64,000 bases of DNA, taken from the NCBI RefSeq assembly GCF_900116445.1, contig NZ_FPBH01000027.1, positions 80,565 to 144,564 on the forward strand, in the 5' to 3' direction. Made by a program: the position numbers and the translations under genes. A model generated the notes under the pieces. It had not been told where the DNA came from. It saw only the letters and a list, made by a program, of their open reading frames with translations, and did no database searches. This stretch comes from Paraburkholderia aspalathi (lineage in GTDB: Bacteria; Pseudomonadota; Gammaproteobacteria; Burkholderiales; Burkholderiaceae). Positions 24,298 through 32,531 of the stretch are shown here, piece by piece (the stretch's first letter is position 1; the number at the start of each line of letters is the position of its first letter).

Positions 24298-24897
24298 TTA
24301 TTCCTGCGTGCCGCGCAAACCTTGCCACGCCGGCGACATGGCCGGTCCCAACGCGAATAGGTCCAACACGCGCGCCACCGTGTGATCGACCATTTCGTCG
24401 ATCGTCGTCGGTTGGTTATAGAAAGCGGGCAAGGGCGGAAAGATCACGCCCCCCATTTCGGTGACGGCCGTCATATTGCGCAGATGTGCGAGGTTTAACG
24501 GCGTTTCCCGCACGAGCAGCACGAGCCGGCGTCGCTCTTTGAGCGTGACATCGGCGGCGCGGGTGATCAGGTTGTCGGATAAACCGTGTGCGACGCTTGC
24601 CAGCGTCTTCATGGAGCACGGCGCGACCACCATGCCATCGGTCGCAAACGAGCCGGACGCGATACTCGCGCCGACGTCGCGCACCGAATGGACGACATCC
24701 GCGAGCGGATGCACGTCTTCTTTGCTCAACTGGAGTTCGTGCTGGATATTGAGCCACCCAGCGCTCGAAATCAGCAGATGGCTCTCGACGCCGCCCAGCC
24801 TGCGCAACGTCTCGAGCAACCGAATGCCGTAGATGGCGCCGGTCGCGCCGGTAATCGCGACGATTAGCCGGCGTGGCGCCGCAGCACGTGTTTCCAT
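24298..24897 (-). CDS. ubiX: Flavin prenyltransferase UbiX
   Basis: A 199-residue prenyltransferase that joins dimethylallyl phosphate to FMN, making the prenyl-FMN cofactor needed by UbiD decarboxylases in ubiquinone synthesis. The Rossmann opening RLIVAITGATGAIYGIRLLE contains the family G-A-S/T-G-A motif. SIASGSFATDGMVVAPCSMKTLASVAHGLSDNLITRAADV and RRLVLLVRETPLNLAHLRNM are near-invariant UbiX stretches. An in-frame TTG at 24924 could extend the protein by nine residues; the ATG is preferred. It ends a minus-strand group with grxD, prmC, prfA and hemA, though gaps suggest more than one transcript. Confidence 0.93.
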   Translation of the reverse strand: METRAAAPRRLIVAITGATGAIYGIRLLETLRRLGGVESHLLISSAGWLNIQHELQLSKEDVHPLADVVHSVRDVGASIASGSFATDGMVVAPCSMKTLASVAHGLSDNLITRAADVTLKERRRLVLLVRETPLNLAHLRNMTAVTEMGGVIFPPLPAFYNQPTTIDEMVDHTVARVLDLFALGPAMSPAWQGLRGTQE

Positions 24898-24946
24898 GGC
24901 TCGCGGCGCCTTATCGGAGGACAACGAAGGTTCGGACAGCGGCTGC

Positions 24947-25258
24947 TTAGGCCGCGGCGAACAGTTGCTGCAGTTCGCCCGATTCGTACATTTCCATCAT
25001 GATGTCCGAGCCGCCTACGAATTCGCCCTTCACGTAGAGCTGCGGAATGGTCGGCCAGTTCGAGAACTGCTTGATGCCCTGGCGGACTTCGTCGTCTTCG
25101 AGCACGTTGACGGTTTTGATTTCGCCGACGCCGCATGCCTTCAGGATCTGGATGGCGCGGCCGGAAAAGCCGCACATCGGGAACTGGGCGGTGCCCTTCA
25201 TGAAGAGCACGACGTTGTTTTCGTCGACGATTTGCTTGATGCGTTGTTGCGTATCCAT
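24947..25258 (-). CDS. grxD: Monothiol glutaredoxin Grx4-type
   Basis: A 103-residue CGFS glutaredoxin that carries [2Fe-2S] clusters, usually with BolA partners, in the cytoplasm. The active site is C29-G-F-S32. WPTIPQLYVKGEFVGGSDIMMEMYESGEL holds the cis-Pro TIP motif and the glutathione-binding GGSD. The length is standard for GrxD. The ATG at 25258 removes an upstream in-frame extension lacking similarity. It follows prmC on the same strand after 114 bp. Confidence 0.95.
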   Translation of the reverse strand: MDTQQRIKQIVDENNVVLFMKGTAQFPMCGFSGRAIQILKACGVGEIKTVNVLEDDEVRQGIKQFSNWPTIPQLYVKGEFVGGSDIMMEMYESGELQQLFAAA

Positions 25259-25372
25259 GACTGACCTTGCGGTTCCGTTATGTGTAGGGAATAGGCTGAA
25301 ATGATAGCGGATTTCGGTAAGACCGGCCGAGGACCGCTTTGCCACCTCGGCGATTACGGCCATCCGTCGACG

Positions 25373-26215
25373 TTAGCCGGGCCAGCGTCCGCCGCTGATT
25401 CGCTCGATGCCGGCGAGATCCTGCTCCGAGCGGACGTCTGTAAAACCTTGCGCGGTCAGGAGGTCGCGTACGGCTTGCGCCTGATCGTACCCGTGTTCGA
25501 TCCACAATACGCCGTTGGCGGCCAAGCGTGTGGGCGCGCCCGCGACAATCTCGCGGATCGCGCTGAGGCCGTCGGCTTCATCCGTGAGCGCACCGCGCGG
25601 TTCGAAGCGCAGATCGCCTTCCGACAGATGCGGATCGCCGTTCGCGATATACGGCGGATTGCTGACGATCACGTCAAAGCGCAATGCTGAGTCGAGCGAG
25701 TTGTACCAGTCGCTTTGCTGCAGGCCCACGGCGCCGCCGGGGCGTTTGGCATCCAGCAAGCGTGCCGCGTTGCGTATGGCCACGGCCAGTGCTTCGGCGG
25801 AACGGTCCAGCGCCCAGACTTGCGCGTCGGGCCGCATCGACGCAATGGCCACGGCGATTGCGCCAGTGCCGGTGCCCAGATCGAGTACGCGCGGCCGCGA
25901 GATGTTTTCCATCGCCGCCAACGCTGTTTCGACCAGCAATTCGGTTTCGGGACGCGGAATCAGCACGTCCGGTGTCACCTCGAAATCAAGCCCGAAAAAT
26001 TCACGCGTGCCGACCAGTTGCGCCACCGGCTCACCGGCGACACGCCGAGCTTCCAGAGCCCGGTATCGTTCGACTACCGGGTCGTCGAGCACATCATCGC
26101 TGCGCGTAATCAACTGCGTATGCCGCCAGCCGAGCACGTGCGTGAGCAGAATCCGCGCTTCGAGTGACGGCAGTGGCGAGGCGCGTAACAACGCGGCGGG
26201 CGTGACCGGGTCCAT
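25373..26215 (-). CDS. prmC: Release factor glutamine methyltransferase PrmC
   Basis: A 280-residue enzyme that N5-methylates the Gln of the GGQ motif in release factors, using SAM. The N-terminal helical domain (about 1-80) is followed by the SAM loop VLDLGTGTGAIAVAIA (110-125) and the catalytic NPPY (186-189, in VSNPPYIANGD). It starts 6 bp after the prfA stop codon; enzyme and substrate are cotranscribed, as in many bacteria. Confidence 0.95.
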   Translation of the reverse strand: MDPVTPAALLRASPLPSLEARILLTHVLGWRHTQLITRSDDVLDDPVVERYRALEARRVAGEPVAQLVGTREFFGLDFEVTPDVLIPRPETELLVETALAAMENISRPRVLDLGTGTGAIAVAIASMRPDAQVWALDRSAEALAVAIRNAARLLDAKRPGGAVGLQQSDWYNSLDSALRFDVIVSNPPYIANGDPHLSEGDLRFEPRGALTDEADGLSAIREIVAGAPTRLAANGVLWIEHGYDQAQAVRDLLTAQGFTDVRSEQDLAGIERISGGRWPG

Positions 26216-26221
26216 TCGCGC

Positions 26222-27304
26222 TTAGTCCGCGTCGCCCAGCGATGCCAGCAACTCGGCCTGATGCTCGCTGACGAGTGCCGCGATCAACTCGTCGAGATCG
26301 CCATCCATGATCGCGTCGAGGCGGTACAGCGTCAGATTGATCCGGTGATCCGTCAGACGCCCTTGCGGAAAGTTATAGGTGCGAATGCGCTCCGAGCGAT
26401 CGCCTGAACCGATCAGGCTCTTGCGAGTTGCGGCTTCCTTTTGCTGCTGCTCATGCGACTGCTTGTCCTTGATGCGCGCGGCCAACACCTTCAGCGCACG
26501 ATCCTTGTTCTTGTGCTGCGACCGGTCGTCCTGACATTCGACGACGATGCCGGTCGGCAAGTGCGTCACGCGCACGGCCGAATCTGTCTTGTTGATGTGC
26601 TGACCGCCCGCGCCGGACGCGCGGAACGTGTCGATGCGCAGATCGGCCGGATTGATTTCGACTTCGCCGATTTCGTCCGCTTCCGGCATCACCGCGACCG
26701 TGCACGCCGAAGTGTGGATGCGGCCCTGCGTTTCGGTGGCCGGCACGCGTTGCACGCGGTGGCCGCCCGACTCGAACTTGAGCTTGGAATAGGCCGCTTC
26801 GCCGGCGATACGCACGATCACTTCCTTATAGCCGCCGAGGTCCGATTCGCTCGCCGACATCATCTCCACTTGCCAGCGATTACGCTCGGCAAAGCGCAGG
26901 TACATGCGCAGCAAATCGCCCGCGAACAGCGCGGATTCGTCGCCGCCGGTACCGGCCCGGATTTCGAGGAAGATATTGCGGTCGTCGTTCGGGTCTTTCG
27001 GCAACAGCATTTTCTGCAATTCCGCGCCGAGTTTTTCCATCCGCTCGCGCGCCGCGCGAATTTCTTCTTCCGCAAAGTCGCGCATCGACGCGTCCGCCAG
27101 CAGTTCTTGCGCGGTCGCCGCGTCGTTCATCGCCAGGCGCCACAGCGCGTAATGCTCCACAACCGGCCCGAGCTCGGCGTGTTCACGCGTGAGCTTGCGG
27201 TATTGGTCGAGATTCGAGGTGATGTCCTCGCGGCTCAACAGGTCGTTCAGTTCGGCCAGCCGGGTAGTGAGCTGGTCGAGCTTGCGTTGCATGCTCGTTT
27301 TCAT
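26222..27304 (-). CDS. prfA: Peptide chain release factor 1
   Basis: A 360-residue class I release factor that reads UAA and UAG in the ribosomal A site. The stop-codon recognition tripeptide is PAT (188-190), the RF1 P-x-T type rather than the SPF of RF2. The peptidyl-tRNA hydrolysis motif is GGQ (233-235), whose Gln is the target of PrmC. The N-terminal coiled region and the long GIRAGTGGDE-like segment (EIRAGTGGDESALFAGDLLRMY) are standard. No frameshift site is present, as expected for RF1. Confidence 0.97.
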   Translation of the reverse strand: MKTSMQRKLDQLTTRLAELNDLLSREDITSNLDQYRKLTREHAELGPVVEHYALWRLAMNDAATAQELLADASMRDFAEEEIRAARERMEKLGAELQKMLLPKDPNDDRNIFLEIRAGTGGDESALFAGDLLRMYLRFAERNRWQVEMMSASESDLGGYKEVIVRIAGEAAYSKLKFESGGHRVQRVPATETQGRIHTSACTVAVMPEADEIGEVEINPADLRIDTFRASGAGGQHINKTDSAVRVTHLPTGIVVECQDDRSQHKNKDRALKVLAARIKDKQSHEQQQKEAATRKSLIGSGDRSERIRTYNFPQGRLTDHRINLTLYRLDAIMDGDLDELIAALVSEHQAELLASLGDAD

Positions 27305-27426
27305 CGGACGGGTATCGGAGCGGACTCCGGCAAAGACGACGACTAGGGGAGTGGGCAGATGCCCTGGTCAGAAGCATGTCGCGGGCCACTCAGTGTGGCG
27401 CGGACGGTGCGGCGGTGGCTGCGCCG

Positions 27427-28713
27427 CTAACGCTCCGTAGAACCGGAGTGTTTGTAGAAACCGCTCATCAATTCGATAAGCGTGTCACGGTTCTCGCTGC
27501 TCGCGCGATTGAGCGCGTGCGTGGGGCCGTGGATCAGTTTGTTGGTGAGCGATTGCGACAACGCTTCGAGCACCGCTGCCGGGTCCTCGCCGCGTGCGAG
27601 CATTTTCTGCGCGCGTTCGACTTCGGCGCGACGCAGCACGTCGGCCTGTGTATGCATGTGGCGGATCACCGGCACGATGCTGCGTGCGTCGAGCCACTGC
27701 ATGAAGTTCTGCACACGCGTTTCGATGATCGCTTCGGCCTGCGCGACCGCGGCTTGCCGCGACGCATTGCCTTCGCGCACGATCGCGCCGAGATCGTCGA
27801 CGGTGTATAGGAAAACGTCTTCAAGCTTGCCGACTTCGGGTTCGATATCGCGCGGCACGGCCAGATCGACCATGAAAATCGGCCGGTGACGGCGTGCTTT
27901 CACGGCCCGCTCGACGGCGCCCAGACCGATGATCGGCAGGGTGGACGCGGTGCACGACACGATGATGTCGAACTCATGCATGCGGGTGGGCAGTTCCGAG
28001 AGCGGAATGGCCCGGCCGTTGAAGCGCTCAGCGAGGCGGCTGCCGCGCTCGGCCGTGCGATTGGCTACGACGAGCTCGCGTGGTTGCTGCGCCGCGAAGT
28101 GCGTAGCGCACAACTCGATCATTTCGCCCGCGCCGATGAACAGCACGCGCTGGTTTGAAATCTTGTCGAAAATCCGCTGTGCGAGCCGCACGGCGGCTGC
28201 CGCCATGGAAACCGACTGCGCGCCGATTTCGGTCGTGCTGCGCACTTCCTTCGCCACGGCGAAGGTGCGCTGGAACAACTGGTTCAGATAGGTGCCGAGC
28301 GCGCCGGCCTCGGACGCTGTACGTACCGCGTCCTTCATTTGTCCGACGATTTGCGTCTCGCCCAACACCATCGAATCGAGTCCCGAGGCGACGCGGAACG
28401 CGTGGCGCACGGCTTCCGACTGCGGCAGCGCGTAGACATGCGGTGCGAGTTCGTCGACGGGCAGGTTGTGGTACTTCGAGAACCACTGGATCGCGGCTTC
28501 ACGCGCGGCCTGGTCGTCGGTCGCGCAGTAGAGTTCGGTACGGTTACAGGTGGACAGAATCGCCGCTTCCGGCGCCGTGCGGGCGGTGCGGCCGAGCCAG
28601 ACGCTCTTGAAGGTGTCCAGTGCAGGCTTGATCTGTTCGAGCGGAAACGCCACGCGTTCGCGCAAGGCGACAGGCGCAGTGTGGTGATTGATTCCGATCG
28701 TTAGAAGCTGCAT
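27427..28713 (-). CDS. hemA: Glutamyl-tRNA reductase
   Basis: A 428-residue enzyme that reduces Glu-tRNA(Glu) to glutamate-1-semialdehyde, the first committed step of C5-pathway haem synthesis. The catalytic cysteine is C56 in LSTCNRTE. The NADPH domain has VLFIGAGEMIELCATHF (about 190-206), followed by an EDVFLYTVDDLGAIV segment and the C-terminal dimerisation helices. MQLLTIGINHHTAPVALRERVAF is the classic opening. The hemA-prfA-prmC order is widely conserved, including in E. coli. A TATAAT box stands about 26 bp before the ATG. Confidence 0.96.
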   Translation of the reverse strand: MQLLTIGINHHTAPVALRERVAFPLEQIKPALDTFKSVWLGRTARTAPEAAILSTCNRTELYCATDDQAAREAAIQWFSKYHNLPVDELAPHVYALPQSEAVRHAFRVASGLDSMVLGETQIVGQMKDAVRTASEAGALGTYLNQLFQRTFAVAKEVRSTTEIGAQSVSMAAAAVRLAQRIFDKISNQRVLFIGAGEMIELCATHFAAQQPRELVVANRTAERGSRLAERFNGRAIPLSELPTRMHEFDIIVSCTASTLPIIGLGAVERAVKARRHRPIFMVDLAVPRDIEPEVGKLEDVFLYTVDDLGAIVREGNASRQAAVAQAEAIIETRVQNFMQWLDARSIVPVIRHMHTQADVLRRAEVERAQKMLARGEDPAAVLEALSQSLTNKLIHGPTHALNRASSENRDTLIELMSGFYKHSGSTER

Positions 28714-28738
28714 ATGGGGAGCTATGGTTTAGCTCAAT

Positions 28739-28744
28739 ATTATA
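28739..28744 (-). promoter_or_regulatory. Likely -10 box for hemA
   Basis: A consensus TATAAT on the minus strand, about 26 bp before the hemA ATG. I see no good -35 hexamer at 16-18 bp, so the promoter may be activator-dependent or this box may be fortuitous. Confidence 0.45.
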
Positions 28745-28775
28745 GCGTTTCCACGATTCTTACATTGTGGATGCG

Positions 28776-29486
28776 TCACCCGGCCGCCACAATGGCGTCA
28801 GGCGGGATGGCGTCGAGCTGGTAGCCATAGCCGTAAAGCGGCGTCAGGCAGTACCCGTGCTCTGGCCGCAACTGCAACTTGGTCCGCACGCGTGATGCAT
28901 GGGTGTCTACGGTGCGCGACTGTACGTCGCGGCGGCGCGTCCAGACCGTTTCGAGAATATGCGCGCGCGACACCGGGCGAGACAGATTGGAAAACAGCAG
29001 CAGCGCAAAGCGGAACTCCTTCGGTGTCAGGGCGACCGTCTGATTACGGAAGGTGACGGCGAACTGCGCTGCGTCGAACGCATAGCCACCGATCGTGTCG
29101 CGCCGCCGGTTCGGCGGCCGCCGCAGGGCCGCGCGCCGCAGCAGCGCGTCCACTCGGGCCAGCATTTCCGGGCCGCGGACCGGTTTGGTCAGGCAGTCGT
29201 CGGCGCCGGCATGGAGCGCTGCGACAATCTGGCTCTCGCGTGGCTCCGACAGCAGCACGATCACCGGCAAGTTCGGCAGGATCGAGCGGGCGCGCGGAAT
29301 CAGGTCTTCGGCGCAATGGTCGCCGGCCCAGTTTTCAGTGATGAGAAGATCGAAGAATTCGTCGGCGGCACGGACCAGAAACGGTGTGCTCGCTGTGAAG
29401 TGCTGGCACGCATGGCCGCCGGCAAAGATCAGCCGGCCGACCAGGGTGGCGTGCCGTAAGTCCGGCTCGATAAGGGCGATTCGCAT
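28776..29486 (-). CDS. Response regulator, OmpR-type, with Glu at the phospho-acceptor site
   Basis: A 236-residue two-domain protein. The receiver-like half (about 1-118) keeps the acidic start (IEPD, 6-9) and the conserved Lys in CLTKPV. At the position of the phosphorylated Asp, however, the sequence reads FDLLITENWAG, with E51. The C-terminal winged-helix domain (about 135-228) contains LTPKEFRFALLLFSNLSRPVSRAHILETVW and the DTHASRVRTKL recognition helix region. No histidine kinase gene is adjacent. Glu at this site often mimics the phosphorylated state, so the protein may be constitutively active or otherwise controlled. Confidence 0.85.
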   Translation of the reverse strand: MRIALIEPDLRHATLVGRLIFAGGHACQHFTASTPFLVRAADEFFDLLITENWAGDHCAEDLIPRARSILPNLPVIVLLSEPRESQIVAALHAGADDCLTKPVRGPEMLARVDALLRRAALRRPPNRRRDTIGGYAFDAAQFAVTFRNQTVALTPKEFRFALLLFSNLSRPVSRAHILETVWTRRRDVQSRTVDTHASRVRTKLQLRPEHGYCLTPLYGYGYQLDAIPPDAIVAAG

Positions 29487-29689
29487 GGCGCGCTTTCAGC
29501 TTGGCAATTACCCGGACTAGGTTTCTCCGTAAGGCTTACAGCTTGCCTAACATCACCCCGACCCCTAAACTCAACCGCTATGCGGAAAGCGCCGTGCTGA
29601 ACCTCTATAGTTAATGAGACAAAAATGCTATCTGTGTTGGCTCCTTGCGCCCATGAGACAAATCTGAAACTGCGCGAGACCTGCCACTA

Positions 29690-29944
29690 ATGGGGTGGCC
29701 CGGAATCCTGGTGCTGGGCGCGGTGATTGGTCTCGCAGGCTGGTGGTTGCATCCGCTGCGCCGTTCGAGCCGTGCCGCGTGGTGGGTGGCGCTCCTGGTC
29801 GGCGTGCTGGGCGCGGGTGTTGCTCGCATGGCCGGCAACGTAGTGGGACTTTTTCATGATGGCGATACGCTCGAATGGCCGGTATGTACCGCCATCGCGC
29901 TGATCGCCGTCGCCGTGACGGTCGGCTTGCTTTCCCGTCGATGA
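29690..29944 (+). CDS. Small membrane protein, two or three hydrophobic segments
   Basis: An 84-residue protein with hydrophobic stretches at about residues 5-20, 31-54 and 64-80, separated by a basic WLHPLRRSSRA loop and an acidic HDGDTLEW loop. Its size and Gly-rich first helix recall the GlsB/YeaQ/YmgE group, but the match is loose and I assign no function. It ends 19 bp before the aminopeptidase P gene on the same strand and may be cotranscribed with it. Confidence 0.6.
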   Translation: MGWPGILVLGAVIGLAGWWLHPLRRSSRAAWWVALLVGVLGAGVARMAGNVVGLFHDGDTLEWPVCTAIALIAVAVTVGLLSRR

Positions 29945-29963
29945 ATACTTGCAGGTGACTCTG

Positions 29964-31778
29964 ATGAATGCCCGACTTCCCGAAACTTCCTCCATCCCCG
30001 AACGGCTCGCGACATTGCGCAATGCGATGGCGCACGAAGGCGTAGCCGCCTATCTGGTGCCGTCCTCAGATCCCCATCTTTCCGAATATCTACCTGGGCG
30101 CTGGCAAGGCCGGCAGTGGTTATCGGGTTTCACCGGCTCGGCCGGCACGCTCGTCGTGACCGCCGATTTCGCCGGCGTGTGGACGGACAGCCGCTATTGG
30201 GAACAAGCCAACGCACAACTGGCCGGCACCGGCGTTCAGTTGATGAAGATGACCGGCGGCCAGCAGACCGCGCCGCATTTTGAATGGCTTGCGCAGAACG
30301 TCGCGACCGGCGATACAGTGGGTGTGGACGGCGCCGTGCTGGGCGTGTCGGCGGCGCGCGCTTTGGGCCAGGCGCTTAGCGCGCACGGCGTGAAGCTGCG
30401 CACCGACGTCGATCTGTTCGACGCGATCTGGCCGCAGCGCCCGTCGCTGCCCGCCGCCGCCGTGTTTGAGCACGCCGCGCCGCATGCAAGCGTCGCTCGT
30501 TCGGAAAAGCTCGCGCAGATTCGCCGCGCGATGGCGGAGAAGGGCGCGCAGTGGCATTTCATTTCCACGCTCGACGACCTCGCATGGCTTTTGAATCTGC
30601 GCGGCGCCGACGTCAGCTATAACCCGGTGTTCGTGGCGCACGCGCTGATCGGTCCGGAAAGCGCGTCGCTCTTCGTCGCCGACGGCAAGGTGCCGCAAGC
30701 GCTGGCCGATGCGCTCGCGCTCGACGGCATCAGCGTCGAGCCCTACGCGAAGGCGGCAGAAGCGCTGGCCGCGCTGCCGGCCGGCAGCACGCTGCTGATC
30801 GACCCACGCCGCATTACCTATGGCTCGCTGCAGTCGGTGCCGTCCACGGTGAACGTCGTCGAGGCGGTCAATCCGTCCACGTTCTTCAAGTCGCGCAAGA
30901 CCGACGCAGAAGCGGAGCATGTGCGCGAGACGATGGAACAGGACGGCGCGGCGCTCGCCGAATTCTTCGCGTGGTTCGAAGGCGCGCTCGGCAACGAAAC
31001 GATCACCGAACTGACGATCGACGAGCGCCTGACGGCAGCCCGCGCGCGCCGTCCGGGCTTTGTGTCGCTGAGCTTTGCGACGATCGCCGGCTTCAACGCG
31101 AACGGCGCGATGCCGCACTACCGCGCAACCAGTGAAGCGCATTCGGTGATCGAGGGCAATGGCCTGTTGCTGATCGATTCGGGCGCGCAGTATCTGAGCG
31201 GCACGACCGACATCACCCGCGTCGTACCGGTCGGCACCATCAGCGAGGCGCAGCGGCGCGATTTCACGATTGTGCTGAAAGGCACCATGGCGCTGTCGCG
31301 CGCGAAATTCCCGCGCGGCATCCGTTCGCCGATGCTCGACGCGATCGCCCGCGCACCGATCTGGGAAGCCGGCGCCGACTACGGCCATGGCACCGGTCAC
31401 GGCGTGGGCTATTTCCTGAACGTGCACGAAGGCCCGCAGGTGATTTCGCACTACGCGCCGGCCGAGCCGTGGACCGCGATGGAAGAAGGCATGATCACCT
31501 CGGTCGAGCCGGGCATTTACCGGCCGGGCAAGTGGGGCGTGCGGATCGAGAACCTGGTGCTGAACGTGCCCGCGGAGAAAACCGAGTTCGGCGATTTCCT
31601 CAAGTTCGAGACGCTGACGCTGTGCCCGATCGATACGCGCTGCCTCGACCTGTCGCTGTTGCGTGATGACGAGCGCGCGTGGCTGAACGCGTATCACGAG
31701 ATGGTGCGCACGCGCCTGTCGCCGCATGTGTCGGGCGAGGCCAAGGCGTGGCTCGAGTTGCGTACGCAGGCTATCTGA
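29964..31778 (+). CDS. Xaa-Pro aminopeptidase (M24B, three-domain type)
   Basis: A 604-residue metallopeptidase that removes an N-terminal residue preceding proline. Two creatinase-like N-terminal domains (about 1-310) precede the pita-bread catalytic domain. Metal ligands are recognisable in LIDSGAQYLSGTTDITR (two Asp), YGHGTGHGVGYFLNVHEGP (His), TSVEPGIYRPG (Glu) and GVRIENLVL (Glu). A C-terminal M24C extension of about 60 residues (SLLRDDERAWLNAYHEMV) completes the long form, similar to eukaryotic XPNPEP1 rather than E. coli PepP. The ATG at 29964 is preferred to a TTG 15 bp upstream. Confidence 0.92.
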   Translation: MNARLPETSSIPERLATLRNAMAHEGVAAYLVPSSDPHLSEYLPGRWQGRQWLSGFTGSAGTLVVTADFAGVWTDSRYWEQANAQLAGTGVQLMKMTGGQQTAPHFEWLAQNVATGDTVGVDGAVLGVSAARALGQALSAHGVKLRTDVDLFDAIWPQRPSLPAAAVFEHAAPHASVARSEKLAQIRRAMAEKGAQWHFISTLDDLAWLLNLRGADVSYNPVFVAHALIGPESASLFVADGKVPQALADALALDGISVEPYAKAAEALAALPAGSTLLIDPRRITYGSLQSVPSTVNVVEAVNPSTFFKSRKTDAEAEHVRETMEQDGAALAEFFAWFEGALGNETITELTIDERLTAARARRPGFVSLSFATIAGFNANGAMPHYRATSEAHSVIEGNGLLLIDSGAQYLSGTTDITRVVPVGTISEAQRRDFTIVLKGTMALSRAKFPRGIRSPMLDAIARAPIWEAGADYGHGTGHGVGYFLNVHEGPQVISHYAPAEPWTAMEEGMITSVEPGIYRPGKWGVRIENLVLNVPAEKTEFGDFLKFETLTLCPIDTRCLDLSLLRDDERAWLNAYHEMVRTRLSPHVSGEAKAWLELRTQAI

Positions 31779-31811
31779 TCTCGTCGCCACGACCTTACTG
31801 ACGGAGCGTGC

Positions 31812-32435
31812 ATGGCCATCAAGGCAGTCGTGTTCGATTTCGGCGGCGTGCTGATCGACTGGAGCCCCGAATATCTGTATCGCCAGTTGATCCCTGACGA
31901 AACGGAGCGCCGCTGGTTTCTGACGCACGTTTGTTCGATGGATTGGGTGATCCGTCAGGACGGTGGCCAGCCGATCGCCGAGGGGACAAACGAGCTGATC
32001 GCGAAGTTTCCCGATCACGCGCCACTGATCCGCGCGTTCTACGAGCGCTGGCACGAGATGGTGCCCGGCGTGCTGGAGGAGGGCGTGACGCTCATGGAAA
32101 AGCTGGAAGCGGCCGATGTGCCGCTCTTCGGGCTGACGAACTGGTCGGCGGAGACGTTTCCGTATGCGTGGGAGCATTTCCCCGTGCTGCGGCGTTTCCG
32201 CGACATCGTCGTGTCGGGTAGGGTGAAGCTGGTGAAGCCCGATCCGGCGATCTTCGCGGAAATGCGTCAGCGGATCGAAGCGCAATTGCCGGGCATCCAG
32301 CCGGGCGAACTCGTCTTCATCGACGACAACCTGAAAAACGCCGAAGCCGCGACGGCACTCGGTTGGCACAGCGTGCATCACACGAGCGCTGCAAAAACGG
32401 AAGCGGGACTGCGGGAATTGGGGTTGCCGGTCTAG
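31812..32435 (+). CDS. HAD superfamily hydrolase (subfamily IA, haloacid dehalogenase/epoxide hydrolase-like)
   Basis: A 207-residue HAD phosphatase-fold protein. Motif I is VVFDFGGVLIDW (7-18), in which the second Asp of DxD is replaced by Gly, as in YihX/acid-sugar-type members that begin DFGGVL. Motif II is GLTNWSA (about 113-119), motif III includes the Lys of KLVKPDPAIF, and motif IV is VFIDDNLKNAEAA. The GGVL variant often belongs to YihX (alpha-D-glucose-1-phosphate phosphatase) or to dehalogenase-like enzymes. It follows the aminopeptidase gene after 33 bp with GGAG before its ATG. Confidence 0.88.
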   Translation: MAIKAVVFDFGGVLIDWSPEYLYRQLIPDETERRWFLTHVCSMDWVIRQDGGQPIAEGTNELIAKFPDHAPLIRAFYERWHEMVPGVLEEGVTLMEKLEAADVPLFGLTNWSAETFPYAWEHFPVLRRFRDIVVSGRVKLVKPDPAIFAEMRQRIEAQLPGIQPGELVFIDDNLKNAEAATALGWHSVHHTSAAKTEAGLRELGLPV

Positions 32436-32531
32436 GCATCGCGATGCCGCGGTTCGGAGGATGTCGGTTAAAGCGGCGACATGGTAGGTCTCCGCTTTAA
32501 TTGCGGCGCTTCTGCATCGGCTCAAGTCCGC

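Noticed and set aside
30120..32525. 801-codon minus-strand open frame opposite the aminopeptidase P and HAD genes
   Set aside because: It is a shadow of high-GC coding DNA: the composition is His/Arg/Gln-rich and no domain is seen, while both plus-strand genes have full family motifs.
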